Source: Leptofilum sp050292445 (GTDB lineage: Bacteria > Chloroflexota > Anaerolineae > Promineifilales > Promineifilaceae). Taken from it: a stretch of DNA of 44,030 nucleotides. Location: the NCBI GenBank assembly GCA_050292445.1, contig JBNKLQ010000005.1:1-44030 (forward strand). The letters run 5' to 3'. The position numbers were made by a program, and so were the translations under genes. The notes beneath the pieces were generated by a model, which was not told the DNA's origin, did not search any database, and saw only the letters and a program-made list of their open reading frames with translations. Below are positions 30,271 through 40,100 of the stretch, one piece after another (within the stretch, counting starts at the first letter, position 1; every line of letters starts with the position of its first letter).

Positions 30271-32157
30271 TTAATCGGCTGGCATAGGTTGCGCTTCGGT
30301 TTCCGCTACGCCCTCTTCCAATCCCATATGTTCAAATTGACTGTTGTACAGTTCAGCATAGAAGCCGCCACGGGCCAGCAGATCCACATGGTTACCTTGC
30401 TCCACAATATCGCCATCGCGCATGACTAAGATCAAATCTGCATTGCGAATAGTGGATAGGCGGTGGGCAATGATGAAGCTGGTGCGCCCAACCATCAGGC
30501 GGTCCATCGCCTTTTGGATCAACACTTCCGTGCGGGTATCTACTGAACTGGTCGCCTCATCCAAAATCAGAATCTTGGGGTCAGCCAGAACGGCACGGGC
30601 AATGGTGAGCAGCTGCATTTGTCCCTGCGAGATATTGGTTGTCTCCTCATTAATGACCATGCTGTAGCCTTCGGGCAGCGTATGGACAAAGTGATCCACA
30701 TGGGCGGCCTGAGCAGCCGCTTCCACTTCCGCATCTGTGGCTTCGGGACGGCCGTATCGGATATTCTCCATAATTGTGTCGTTGTACAGCCAGGTATCCT
30801 GTAGCACCATGCCAAACCAGCGGCGCAATTCCTGCCGCTTAAATTCGCGAATGTCGTGTCCATCTACCAGAATTGCGCCATCATCTACATCATAAAAGCG
30901 CATCAGCAGCTTAACGATGGTGGTTTTGCCTGCGCCAGTTGGGCCTACAATGGCAACCTTTTGACCAGGTTTGGCCTCGCCTGAAAGATTATGAATCACC
31001 GGTTCCTCAGGGTTGTAACCAAAGCGCACGTCACGGAACTCTACGTGTCCTTCGATTGCCTCCAACTGCACCGGGTTCTCAACTTCCTTCACTTCTTCCG
31101 GCTCTTCCAGGAATTCAAATACGCGCTCGGCAGCAGCGGCCGTTTGCTGCAGCACGTTAGAAATGTTGGCCAACTGCATCAACGGCTGATTGAATGAACG
31201 AACATATTGAATGAACGCCTGGATGTCACCGACGGTGATAGCATTGCGCACCGTCAGGTAGCCACCCACAACCACCACAGCCACATAACCCAGATTGCCA
31301 ATGAAGGACATAATGGGCATCATAAGCCCAGACAAAAATTGCGATTTCCAGGCCACGCTGTAGAGAGTGCCGTTGTACTCTTCAAACTTTTCGATGCTGC
31401 GTTCTTCACCGTTAAACGCTTTCATCACCCGGTGCCCGCCAAACATTTCTTCAACATGCCCATTCACATGGCCCAGGTAATCCTGCTGTTCCTTAAAGTA
31501 AACTTGTGAGCGATTGACAATGAAAGTCACTAACATCAGGGTCAAAGGAATGACAATCAGCGACACCAACGTCATCAGCCAGCTAATGGAGAGCATCATC
31601 ACCAGCACACCTACCACTGTGATGAGCGAGGTGATAATTTGTGTCAGGCTCTGGCTCAGCGTCTGGTTGACCGTGTCTACATCGTTGGTGATACGTGACA
31701 GCACTTCACCCTGAGTCGTGTTGTCAAAATAGCTAAACGGCAAGCGGTTAATCTTGTCCGAAATCTCTCGACGGAAACGATAGGCAATGTCCGTCGAAAC
31801 CCCCGCCATAATCCAGCCCATCATGTAAGCAAAGATAGATGAAAGGATGTACAGGATGAGCATGGTAAACAGAATACGGCCGATATAATCAAAATCAATC
31901 GAACCCGTTCCCGCTATCTCTGCCATCACGCCTTCAAACAGCCTGGTGGTGGCATTACCCAACACCTTTGGCCCCACGATGTTGAATACCGTAGAAGCCA
32001 CAGCAAAGATTAAAACGATGATTATTTTGACCTTATAGGCGTTTAGATATTGCGCCAGTTTGGTCATGGTTGCTTTAAAATTGCGGGCCCGATCCCCTTT
32101 GCGCATGGCCCCCATAGGGCCACCTTCTCGGGAACCTCCGCGTCTGTGCATCATCAT
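30271..32157 (-). CDS. Heterodimeric ABC exporter half-transporter, active-site subunit
   Basis: 628 residues: basic cytoplasmic lead (about 40 residues, MMMHRRGGSREGG), six helices between about 45 and 340, then the nucleotide-binding domain. Walker A is GPTGAGKTT, signature NISQGQMQL, Walker B ILILDEATSSVD with the catalytic Glu, switch His in IAHRLST. It therefore supplies the intact catalytic Glu and His. Paired with the gene at 32154, which lacks both, it matches asymmetric exporters such as BmrCD, LmrCD and TM287/288 that pump drugs or lipids. Its start overlaps the stop of the partner by four bases, and the unit is preceded by marR at 34463. Confidence 0.92.
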   Translation of the reverse strand: MMMHRRGGSREGGPMGAMRKGDRARNFKATMTKLAQYLNAYKVKIIIVLIFAVASTVFNIVGPKVLGNATTRLFEGVMAEIAGTGSIDFDYIGRILFTMLILYILSSIFAYMMGWIMAGVSTDIAYRFRREISDKINRLPFSYFDNTTQGEVLSRITNDVDTVNQTLSQSLTQIITSLITVVGVLVMMLSISWLMTLVSLIVIPLTLMLVTFIVNRSQVYFKEQQDYLGHVNGHVEEMFGGHRVMKAFNGEERSIEKFEEYNGTLYSVAWKSQFLSGLMMPIMSFIGNLGYVAVVVVGGYLTVRNAITVGDIQAFIQYVRSFNQPLMQLANISNVLQQTAAAAERVFEFLEEPEEVKEVENPVQLEAIEGHVEFRDVRFGYNPEEPVIHNLSGEAKPGQKVAIVGPTGAGKTTIVKLLMRFYDVDDGAILVDGHDIREFKRQELRRWFGMVLQDTWLYNDTIMENIRYGRPEATDAEVEAAAQAAHVDHFVHTLPEGYSMVINEETTNISQGQMQLLTIARAVLADPKILILDEATSSVDTRTEVLIQKAMDRLMVGRTSFIIAHRLSTIRNADLILVMRDGDIVEQGNHVDLLARGGFYAELYNSQFEHMGLEEGVAETEAQPMPAD

Positions 32158-34397
32158 GATGATAACTCCTCCATACTTAACTGCGACAGCGCGATTTCCT
32201 GGTACGTTTCGCAGGTTTCCATTAATTCTTTATGGGTGCCTTTACCAACGACCCGCCCTTGATCCAGCACAATGATTTGCTCTGCATTTTTGACGGTGGA
32301 AACACGCTGCGTCACTATCAAAATAGTGCTGTCCTGGGTGCTCTCGTACAGGGCACGGCGCAAAGCAGCATCCGTCTTAAAGTCCAGGGCAGAGAAAGTA
32401 TCATCGAAGATGTAGATAGGGGCCCGCTTCACCAGGGCGCGGGCAATGGAAAGGCGCTGTCGCTGCCCACCAGAAACATTGGTGCCGCCCTGAGAAATTT
32501 CAGTTTGCAGCCCCTCGGCCTTGCTACTAACAAATCCCGAGGCCTGGGCAATGGTTACGGCCGTTTGCAAATCTTCCGCACTGGCCTGTTCATCCGCATA
32601 CCGGAGATTGCTCTCAATGGTGCCTGAGAATAAGATACCTTTTTGCGGCACGTAGCCGATCTTGTCACGTAAATCATGCTGCGTCACTTCACGGACATCG
32701 ACATCATCCAGCAAAATAGAACCCTCCGTCACGTCGTAAAAACGCGGAATCAGGTTCACTACGGTGGACTTTCCCGAACCAGTCGAGCCAATGAAGGCCG
32801 TGGTTTCCCCCGGTTTGGCCACAAAACTGATGTTGTGCAAGATGTCTGTATCAGCGCCCGGATAGCGGAACGAGACGTTACGAAATTCAACCATACCGGT
32901 GAAAGAGCCATTAAGCGACTTGGGCTTCACCGGGTCCAGAATGATAGGTTCTGTTTCCAGCACATCGGCAATGCGGTCCGCAGAGACTGAAGCGCGAGGT
33001 AAGATGATGAACAACATAGACAGCATCAAGAAAGAGAACACAATTTGCATAGCATATTGTAAAAACGCCATCACATCACCAACCTGCATATTGGCCTCGG
33101 CTACCTGATGCGCCCCAACCCAGAGGATAACCACAGAGAGGACGTTTAAGATAAACATCATAATGGGCATCATGATAGCCATGATACGGGCAATAAACAG
33201 TGTGTTATCCGTCAGGTCAACATTTGCTTTGTCAAATCGCTTTTCTTCAAAGGATTGCATGTTAAAGGCACGAATAACCATCATGCCAGACAGATTTTCC
33301 CGAGCCACCAAATTAATGCGGTCAATGAGTTTTTGTACCAACCGGAACTTGGGCAAAGCAATCGAGACAATCACGGTGATGACCCCAACGAGCACCAGCA
33401 CGGCCACAGCAATAGTCCACCACATGGAGGAGCCTTTGCCAATCGCCCGAATTGTGCCGCCAATGCCCATAATCGGGGCGTAGAAAACTAGCCGCACCAT
33501 GAACATCGTTACCATTTGCAGCTGGGTAATGTCGTTTGTGGAGCGGGTGATGAGTGAAGCTGTGGGGAATTTATCGAATTCCGCGCTGGAGAAGCTTTCC
33601 ACTTTACGGAAGATGTCGCTGCGCAAATCGCGGCCCACACCAGCGGCAATCTTGGCTGACAAGTAACCAACGGTAATCGTCGCTGTGGCTGAAAGCAACG
33701 TAACCCCCAACATGATCGCCCCAATGCGCAAAATATAGCTGCTTTGCAGTTGGGCGACATCCATACCCAATGCTTCATATTCAGCTTTAACCTGGATAAC
33801 GGCCGTTTGCTGAATCATCGTCTCACCCAAAGCAGCAAAGCGCTCATTGATGGTTTCAGCCAGCTGGGTACGTTGGGCAGCAGGCAGTCGATCTAGCAGG
33901 GCAAACAAGTCAGTGCCCGGCGGCAGCTGCGACAGGTCAAACGCCCCCGTCCCGCCCATTTGCGCCGCCGCTTCTGGGTCCGCCATAGCTTGCTCCAAAG
34001 CAGAGACAACCAAAAACGCTTTGGCCATGGGGGTTCTCAGAGCATCTATCTCAGCCTCGTTTAGGTCATTGAGGATGTAGATCGGTTCGTCGGCCGACAG
34101 TGGATATGTTTCCTCATATTGGTCGGTCCCCAAAGTGTTCGGTTGAATGAGGGAATAGGCATCACGAACGGCCGTTTCCTCCTCATCACTTAGAAAAAGG
34201 GTCACCCGCTCCAGCGTCTGCTGGCGCATGGCTTCTGGCACGGTATTTTCCACACCGCTTTGTTGAATGCCCGTGTTGACAATCCGGGAAAGATAGTCAG
34301 GCAACGCCAGGTCCAGGTTAGCCTGGATGAATAACAAGATGATTGAAGCCATTAGCATAAACATGTACGGCTTTAGGTATCTTCTTATGCGAAGCAT
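32154..34397 (-). CDS. Heterodimeric ABC exporter half-transporter, degenerate-site subunit
   Basis: 747 residues, longer than the usual 580-600 because a soluble segment of about 165 residues (about 45-215) lies between helices 1 and 2, probably outside the cell. The nucleotide-binding domain has Walker A GSTGSGKST and signature NVSGGQRQR, but Walker B ends IFDDTFSALD (Asp in place of catalytic Glu) and the switch His is Gln (VTQRVST). This is the non-catalytic half typical of asymmetric ABC exporters. AGGAG lies about 12 bases before the ATG. It is second in the operon, after the MarR gene at 34463 and four bases overlapping the partner at 30271. Confidence 0.92.
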   Translation of the reverse strand: MLRIRRYLKPYMFMLMASIILLFIQANLDLALPDYLSRIVNTGIQQSGVENTVPEAMRQQTLERVTLFLSDEEETAVRDAYSLIQPNTLGTDQYEETYPLSADEPIYILNDLNEAEIDALRTPMAKAFLVVSALEQAMADPEAAAQMGGTGAFDLSQLPPGTDLFALLDRLPAAQRTQLAETINERFAALGETMIQQTAVIQVKAEYEALGMDVAQLQSSYILRIGAIMLGVTLLSATATITVGYLSAKIAAGVGRDLRSDIFRKVESFSSAEFDKFPTASLITRSTNDITQLQMVTMFMVRLVFYAPIMGIGGTIRAIGKGSSMWWTIAVAVLVLVGVITVIVSIALPKFRLVQKLIDRINLVARENLSGMMVIRAFNMQSFEEKRFDKANVDLTDNTLFIARIMAIMMPIMMFILNVLSVVILWVGAHQVAEANMQVGDVMAFLQYAMQIVFSFLMLSMLFIILPRASVSADRIADVLETEPIILDPVKPKSLNGSFTGMVEFRNVSFRYPGADTDILHNISFVAKPGETTAFIGSTGSGKSTVVNLIPRFYDVTEGSILLDDVDVREVTQHDLRDKIGYVPQKGILFSGTIESNLRYADEQASAEDLQTAVTIAQASGFVSSKAEGLQTEISQGGTNVSGGQRQRLSIARALVKRAPIYIFDDTFSALDFKTDAALRRALYESTQDSTILIVTQRVSTVKNAEQIIVLDQGRVVGKGTHKELMETCETYQEIALSQLSMEELSS

Positions 34398-34462
34398 AAT
34401 TATTGAATCTCCTGTGTTACTTCCAAATCAAATACGAATCTGAAAATCCTTTTGCGATTTGC

Positions 34463-34999
34463 TTAACAGTTTTGGCGAACGGCCGTTACATGCGCACCCA
34501 ATTTTTGCAGTAGCTGGAACAACGTCTCCTGCTCTTCAGGCGTCAACGTACTAAAACAGCTATCAATTGTTTTAAGATGATTGCGCGTATGTTGGCTCAC
34601 AAGCGCTCGGCCACTGTCCGTTAGGCTAATATTAAAACGACGACGATCATCTGGGTCTAAATCACGTTCTATCAACCCATCTTCTTCTAAATTACGGATA
34701 AAAGAACTCATGGTGTTGCGACTAACCCCTTGCCGGTCACTAATTTCCGACGGGTTAAGCTGGCTGCGATCTCCCATTTGCTCAGCAAAAAACAGGTGCA
34801 TTAACACCCGATACTGCGCAAAGGATCGCCCTGCTTCATCAACACTCTGCTCACCCATGTGATAAAGTGAACGGGAAACAAACCCCAATTCATCCATCAG
34901 GCGAATCGTTTTGGGATCAATATCGGCATGAAAGTCTTGCATGAATGCCATCCATTTCTGCCGTTTTTCTTTGTCCTCAAGCCAGGTCTTTTGTTTCAT
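34463..34999 (-). CDS. MarR family regulator of the ABC exporter operon
   Basis: 178 residues, with an N-terminal extension of about 30 charged residues (MKQKTWLEDKEKRQKW) not usual for MarR. The winged helix is about residues 82-135: EISDRQGVSRNTMSSFIRNLEEDG and wing RDLDPDDRRRFNISLTDSG with D-D-R-R. It is the first gene of the marR-ABC-ABC unit (65 bases before the next), so exporter repression and release by the exported compound is the likely scheme. Its own promoter contains repeated AATAGTT-YGGC boxes (35050-35101). It shares only the family fold with the MarR at 13369, not close sequence. Confidence 0.9.
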   Translation of the reverse strand: MKQKTWLEDKEKRQKWMAFMQDFHADIDPKTIRLMDELGFVSRSLYHMGEQSVDEAGRSFAQYRVLMHLFFAEQMGDRSQLNPSEISDRQGVSRNTMSSFIRNLEEDGLIERDLDPDDRRRFNISLTDSGRALVSQHTRNHLKTIDSCFSTLTPEEQETLFQLLQKLGAHVTAVRQNC

Positions 35000-35049
35000 A
35001 AAATCTCACAATAGTTGATGGTATTTGCATTTAAGGGCAGCACAACACT

Positions 35050-35101
35050 GCCAAACTATTACTACCAAGCAGAATTGTACTACGCCGAACTATTCTGTCA
35101 A
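35050..35101 (-). promoter_or_regulatory. Promoter and direct-repeat boxes of the marR-ABC operon
   Basis: On the minus strand TTGACA (35101-35096) and TACAAT (35079-35074) are spaced 16 bases. AATAGTTCGGC (35094-35084) lies in the spacer and a near copy AATAGTTTGGC (35060-35050) lies downstream of the expected start, 34 bases apart. Placement over the promoter fits operator boxes for the MarR protein, but they are direct and not inverted. Confidence 0.6.
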
Positions 35102-35205
35102 GTATTTCTTTGAATGAACAAAAGTAACTTATATATCTGGAACGATGTCCCACACGACGCGAAGCAATATGTGGTTATTTAGGGAAACTGAAAATGGCGT
35201 TCACA

Positions 35206-35223
35206 GTAAAACGGGCAGACCCG
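35206..35223 (-). terminator. Weak terminator after the SpoIIM-like gene
   Basis: On the minus strand CGGG-TCTG-CCCG (35223-35212) is followed by TTTTA; a second small stem CCGC/GCGG adjoins it. The stem is only four pairs, so the call is weak. Confidence 0.35.
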
Positions 35224-35269
35224 CGGCAAAGCGGCAGCTTATCATTTTCTGTGTGATTATAGCCAATCT

Positions 35270-36229
35270 TTATTCGTGGCCCCTTCCGGCGAGCAGCAAA
35301 TAGCTATAAAGCAAAACCCCCGTTAATATGCCCACGCTCCATTTAACTGGCCAGGGAATGTTTTCGTTGGGCGAGATGAATCCCTCGATAAGCCCCGCCA
35401 CAATAAGAATAGGAACACAACCGATGACAAGCCGCACAGCCTTGCGTGCTGCCAGCATCAGCGCATCCCCCCGCTTGAGCAGGCCCGGCTGGATGATGGC
35501 CCAGCCTACCATTAGCCCTGACCCACCCGCAATGAAGATAGCCGACAGTTCAATAACGCCGTGCCCAATGACAAAAGTCCAAAGCTCAAAACCCACACCA
35601 TAATGGGCCGTCAGGCCAGTAATACCCCCCAGGTTCAGCCCATTAAAAATAAGGATATACAAGCTGAACAATCCTGCTGTGATGCCCCCGCCAAAAGCCA
35701 TAAAGGAAACCTGGATATTGTTGGACATAATGAAAGCTGAGGTATACGGCCGTTCCTCAATGGGAATATTCGTCCACAGCTCCTGGTCTTCAATAAGCGA
35801 ACGCAGCTCCTGCACATTGGCCGGCAGCAGCCACGTTGAAGCATCCGGCTCCCAATTGGTTAAAAAGCCAGCAATAAGTGCAGGGATAATGACCAGCAGC
35901 GCTGCCGTCACAAAAAATGGCAGCGACTCGCGAAAGGTGCGCGGAAAACCGACCAGTAAATAATGTTTTAACCGTCGAACGGCTAGTGGCTCCCCCTGGT
36001 AAATGGTGGCGTGGCCGCGTGCTACCAATTGGTTGAGAAAAGTGGTCACCTGATGCCGGGGAAATTCTCGCTGCGCCAACGCCAAATCAGAGGTCGTTGA
36101 ACGGTAAAGCACCCCCATTTGTTGTACTTCAGCGGGACTCAACCGATTCATTTGTTGACTTTTATCCAGCAGTGCGGTTAACTGTTGCCAATCTGCCTGA
36201 CGCGAGCGGTAGAATTGTTCTGCATTCAT
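35270..36229 (-). CDS. SpoIIM-like (DUF95) membrane protein
   Basis: 319 residues from the ATG at 36229 (MNAEQFYRSRQADWQQL), preferred because homologues start with this sort of helical R-x-x-W lead; the in-frame ATG at 36268 lies in the hairpin repeat. The protein has a cytoplasmic helical domain of about 90 residues and then five to six helices, with GGGITAGLFSLYILIFNGLNLG and FVIGHGVIELSAIFIAGGSGL, which are typical of the stage II sporulation protein M family. In non-sporulating bacteria such proteins are usually in MoxR/DUF58/RDD clusters of unknown function. It is divergent from the RDD gene, with which it pairs in many genomes. Confidence 0.85.
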   Translation of the reverse strand: MNAEQFYRSRQADWQQLTALLDKSQQMNRLSPAEVQQMGVLYRSTTSDLALAQREFPRHQVTTFLNQLVARGHATIYQGEPLAVRRLKHYLLVGFPRTFRESLPFFVTAALLVIIPALIAGFLTNWEPDASTWLLPANVQELRSLIEDQELWTNIPIEERPYTSAFIMSNNIQVSFMAFGGGITAGLFSLYILIFNGLNLGGITGLTAHYGVGFELWTFVIGHGVIELSAIFIAGGSGLMVGWAIIQPGLLKRGDALMLAARKAVRLVIGCVPILIVAGLIEGFISPNENIPWPVKWSVGILTGVLLYSYLLLAGRGHE

Positions 36230-36255
36230 AAAGCGGATTATACTTGAGAGACTCA

Positions 36256-36330
36256 TACAAAGAAACAAAGGGAGAAAGGAACAAAGGGAAAATCGATTCT
36301 TTGTCCCTCCGTTTCTTCGTTCCTTTGTAA
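36256..36330. repeat. Purine/pyrimidine inverted repeat between divergent genes
   Basis: The left part is AAAGAAACAAAGGGAGAAAGG plus ACAAAGGG, all A/G-rich on the plus strand; the right part (CTTTGTCCCTCCGTTTCTTC, then GTTCCTTTG) is its approximate complement around AAAATCGATT. It folds as a long imperfect hairpin and fills most of the space between the divergent SpoIIM-like and RDD genes, so it carries or disrupts both promoters. Confidence 0.6.
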
Positions 36331-36354
36331 TAAAATTGCACTTCGGAATAAATT

Positions 36355-37149
36355 ATGACAGCACCGGATGAATTTTTAAACATTGACACCCCAGAAAATG
36401 TGGTGTTTGGGTATGAGGTGGTAGGCATTGGCTCCCGCTTCCTAGCGGCACTTGTTGATACCGCAATTATTGCCCTGCTCCTAGTAGCAGCCAATGCGAT
36501 CCTCATTTTTGTTTTTCTCGGTGGCTTTGACAATCCGAGTACAGGCAGTTCTTTCATTGTAGCCCTGCTATCACTCGTCAGCTTTGCTTTTTTTTGGGGA
36601 TACTACATCTTTTTTGAGATGCGCTGGAATGGCAGCTCGCCGGGCAAGCGGCAAGTGGGCATCCGGGTTATTCGGGCCGATGGCACGCCCATCACTTTGG
36701 CTGAATCGGTCATTCGCAATTTGGTACGGCTGGTGGATTTTTTGCCCGGTGCCTATGGCCTGGGGTTGGTCACCATGTTCATCGACAGCAAGGCACGACG
36801 ACTGGGTGACTTGGCGGCCAATACGTTGGTGGTGCGGGAGCAAACGGCCGTTTCCCTCGAATCACTTAGCCAAACAGCCACCCCAGCCAACCCTGTTACC
36901 AGCCGCGCACCGGGCAAAGCTGAAATGGAAGCTGCCAAATGGCCCGTAGACAAGCTCACCGAAGCCGACATCCAGCTGGCTGAATCACTATTGCAACGCT
37001 ACAACGATTTGCCCAATGGCTTTACCCTGGCCAACCAGATTCTGAACCGGCTGGTAGAACGCATGGAGCTACCCAGCAATCCGGTACGGCCGTCTGAAGC
37101 CATCTACGCCATCAAACGCATCGTGCAGATCTACCATTACGAAAGGTAA
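36355..37149 (+). CDS. RDD family membrane protein
   Basis: 264 residues. The RDD domain occupies about residues 20-165: GSRFLAALVDTAIIALLLVA (Arg-Asp face of helix 1), a second helix near 62-85, SSPGKRQVGIRVIRADGTP and RNLVRLVDFLPG, with the RRLGDLAA segment closing it. A roughly 100-residue soluble C-terminal tail (about 165-264) follows, rich in Glu/Ala and ending in a helical stretch. Function of RDD proteins is not settled; some relate to sodium/proton antiport or to envelope stress. It is divergent from the SpoIIM-like gene and stops six bases before the end of the converging kinase gene. Confidence 0.85.
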   Translation: MTAPDEFLNIDTPENVVFGYEVVGIGSRFLAALVDTAIIALLLVAANAILIFVFLGGFDNPSTGSSFIVALLSLVSFAFFWGYYIFFEMRWNGSSPGKRQVGIRVIRADGTPITLAESVIRNLVRLVDFLPGAYGLGLVTMFIDSKARRLGDLAANTLVVREQTAVSLESLSQTATPANPVTSRAPGKAEMEAAKWPVDKLTEADIQLAESLLQRYNDLPNGFTLANQILNRLVERMELPSNPVRPSEAIYAIKRIVQIYHYER

Positions 37150-37155
37150 TACAAA

Positions 37156-40100
37156 CTATTGTTTATCCTGCACGTACTGTGTAACCAGCGCCAGGATTTC
37201 CCTACCCTTAAACTCTTTAGCCAACTCGCGCAACATGTTGGCTAAAGGAGCATACTGGCTTCCCAGCTTCTCCAGGTGATCCGCCTGCTCCTGAATAGCC
37301 CGCATATTGCCCCGTTGAGCCAGGTCGAGCAACATGGCCAGCTCTTCCGGTGGCGGGGGCACTAGGTCAGAAGGCAGCGGGCCAAAGGGTGAAGGATGGG
37401 TGCCTGCCTCCACTTGGGTTTCATACTCCCATTCCAACCCTAAATGCTCCTGCAACAGCATGGCCAGCTTGGGCCAGTTAATCGGCTTGATTAGAAAGGC
37501 ATTACATCCGACAATGAGGCTTCTATTTCTGTCACCTTCAAGCACGCTGGCCGAGACGGCAATGATGACCACACCTTTAAGTTGTGGTTCCTGCCGAATC
37601 TCCTGGGCTGCCTCAAAACCCGTTTTAACCGGCATCACCAGGTCCATCATGATCACATCAGGTTGCCAGGCAAGCGCCGCCACCACTGCCTCCTGCCCGT
37701 CACTGGCGGTCCTGACCTCAAAGCCCAAAGGCTCCAACATGTCCACCAACAACAATCGGTTGTACTGCCTATCGTCAGCCACCAACACCTTGCGCCGCCG
37801 CCCCTCGTAACCGACGATGTGCGGGATGGTGGTAGGCTCCTCCTGCACAGCACTCTCTGTTACCGGCAAGGTCACTTCAAACCAGAAAGTGCTACCCTGG
37901 CCCAACTCACTCTCCACCTGCAATTGTCCTCCCATTTGTGCCACGAGCTGCCGACTGATGGCCAGGCCAAGGCCGATCCCTTCCGCCCGCTTGTCGGCCT
38001 TCCCCGCCTGTTCAAATGGTTGGAAAATGCGCTCCAGTTGCTCCGGAGGGATGCCCATGCCAGTGTCTTCTACCCTGAAGCGCAAGGCAACCATGTTTTC
38101 TCCGATTTGACCCTCATTCAGCGCATCGACCATGAGAGCGACATGCCCCTTGTCGGTAAATTTGACGGCATTACCTAGCAGGTTGAGCAAAACCTGTCGC
38201 AAGCGCGTCTCGTCGGCCAGCACGGCCGTTGGCAAAGGGGAAAGTCCCTCGTAAGTAAGGTCAACATCCTTGGCCTCGGCCCGGGCGCGGATGATGGCTA
38301 CAATCCGGCGCAGAAAGGTGAAGAGGTGGACGGGAGCAGGGATGAGTTCTAGCTTGCCGGCTTCAATTCGGGTCAGGTCTAGCACGTCGTTGATCAGCGT
38401 CAGCAGGTGTTCGCCACTTTGGTGGATAATGTCCAGGCCATCGAGCACAGGGTCAAGGATGCCTTTAAAACGTTTCAGAATTTCGGCGTAGCCCAGAACG
38501 GCGTTGAGTGGCGTACGTAACTCGTGGCTCATGTTAGCCAGGAAGGTGCTTTTGGCCTGGTTGGCCGCTTCAGCTTGTTCCTTAGCGATCTGCAATTCGT
38601 GCGTTCGGTTGGTTACCAGCGTCTCAAGCTCTACGTTTCGCCGACGCAGGCTGCTCACGCGATAGCTGTATCCGGCGGCGAGCAAACCCACGACCGCCAA
38701 TCCAGCCATGCTTCTAAACCACATTGTTTCCCACCAGGGCGGCGTGATGGTGATGGTTAACGCTGTTCCCTCTTCATTCCATATGCCGTCATTATTTGAA
38801 GCTTTTACACGAAAAACATAATTGCCGGGGTTAAGATTGGTGTAGGTGGCAAAACGACGACTGCTATCCGTGTACTGCCAATCGTGGTCAAACCCTTCCA
38901 GCTTATAGGCGTATTGATTCTTCTGTGGGTTGGTGTAGTTGAGTGCGGCAAACTGAATACGGAAGACCGACTGATCGTAGCGGAGGGTGATATTGGAGGC
39001 CATATTTATGGCTTGTTTAAGCGGTGAGTCCTGGCCACCAATTTCAACCGGTTGGTTGAACAGGTCAAACTCGGTGAGCACCACCGGTGGCGGGGTTAGA
39101 TTATCCACCAGCTCGTCGGGATAGAAGGCATTGAAACCGTTGATGCCGCCAAAAAACAGCTGCCCGTCGGGCGCTTTGACACGGGAAACGATAGAGAACA
39201 CGTTGCTTTGCAGGCCGTCGAACACATCATAGTTGCGGAAGGTTTCGCTCTGGGGGTCGAACCGGGAGAGGCCAGCCACGGTACTGAGCCACACATGGCC
39301 CTGCGCGTCTCCCAGAACCCCCACCACAGAATTGTTCGCCAGGCCATCCTTCTCGGTATAGTGGTGGGTAAACGTTCCAGCCGCCGGATCGAACCGGAAA
39401 AGCCCGGTGGACGAGGCGACCCATATCACCGTACCGTCAAAATAAATATCCTGCGTCCAGTTGACGGTCTGGTTGCCCGGTTGGCTCGGGTCCAGGAGAT
39501 ACGTCGTAAACTGCTGCGTATTTGTGTCAAGCCGTACCAGCCCCATCCTGGCCGTGGTGATCCAGAGCATACCGTGCTGATCGAGCAGTATGGGATATAC
39601 CCAAGGATCAGGGAGAGCGGCGGGGTTCGTCGGGTCCGGAGGAAAATGGGTGAAGTGCTCCCCATCAAAATAATCCAACCCCTTCCCGTGGACTCCAAGC
39701 CACAGCCCTCCCCTGGGGTCTGGAACGATACTGCTGATATTATCATGCGCCAGGCTGTCGGGATTCTGCGGATCATGGCGAAAATGGGTGAAGCGATCCC
39801 CATCCAGGCGGCTCAAGCCGCCGCCCTCGGTTCCCGTCCAGATCACCCCCTGGGCATCCTGAGCCACCCTCCGCTGCGGGCCGTTGTTGAGGCTGTTGGG
39901 ATCATGGAGATCGTTGACGTAATGGGTGAAGGTTTGCCCATCAAACCGATCCAGACTGCTTTCCGTGCCGATCCACAGCTCGCCGACGGAACCGATAACG
40001 AGCGAGGTGACGGCTTTGCCGCCCAGACTGTTGACATCCTGAGGTTTGTAGCGATAGGTGGTGAATTTTGCCGCCTCACCCGCCAGCCGATCGACGCCGG

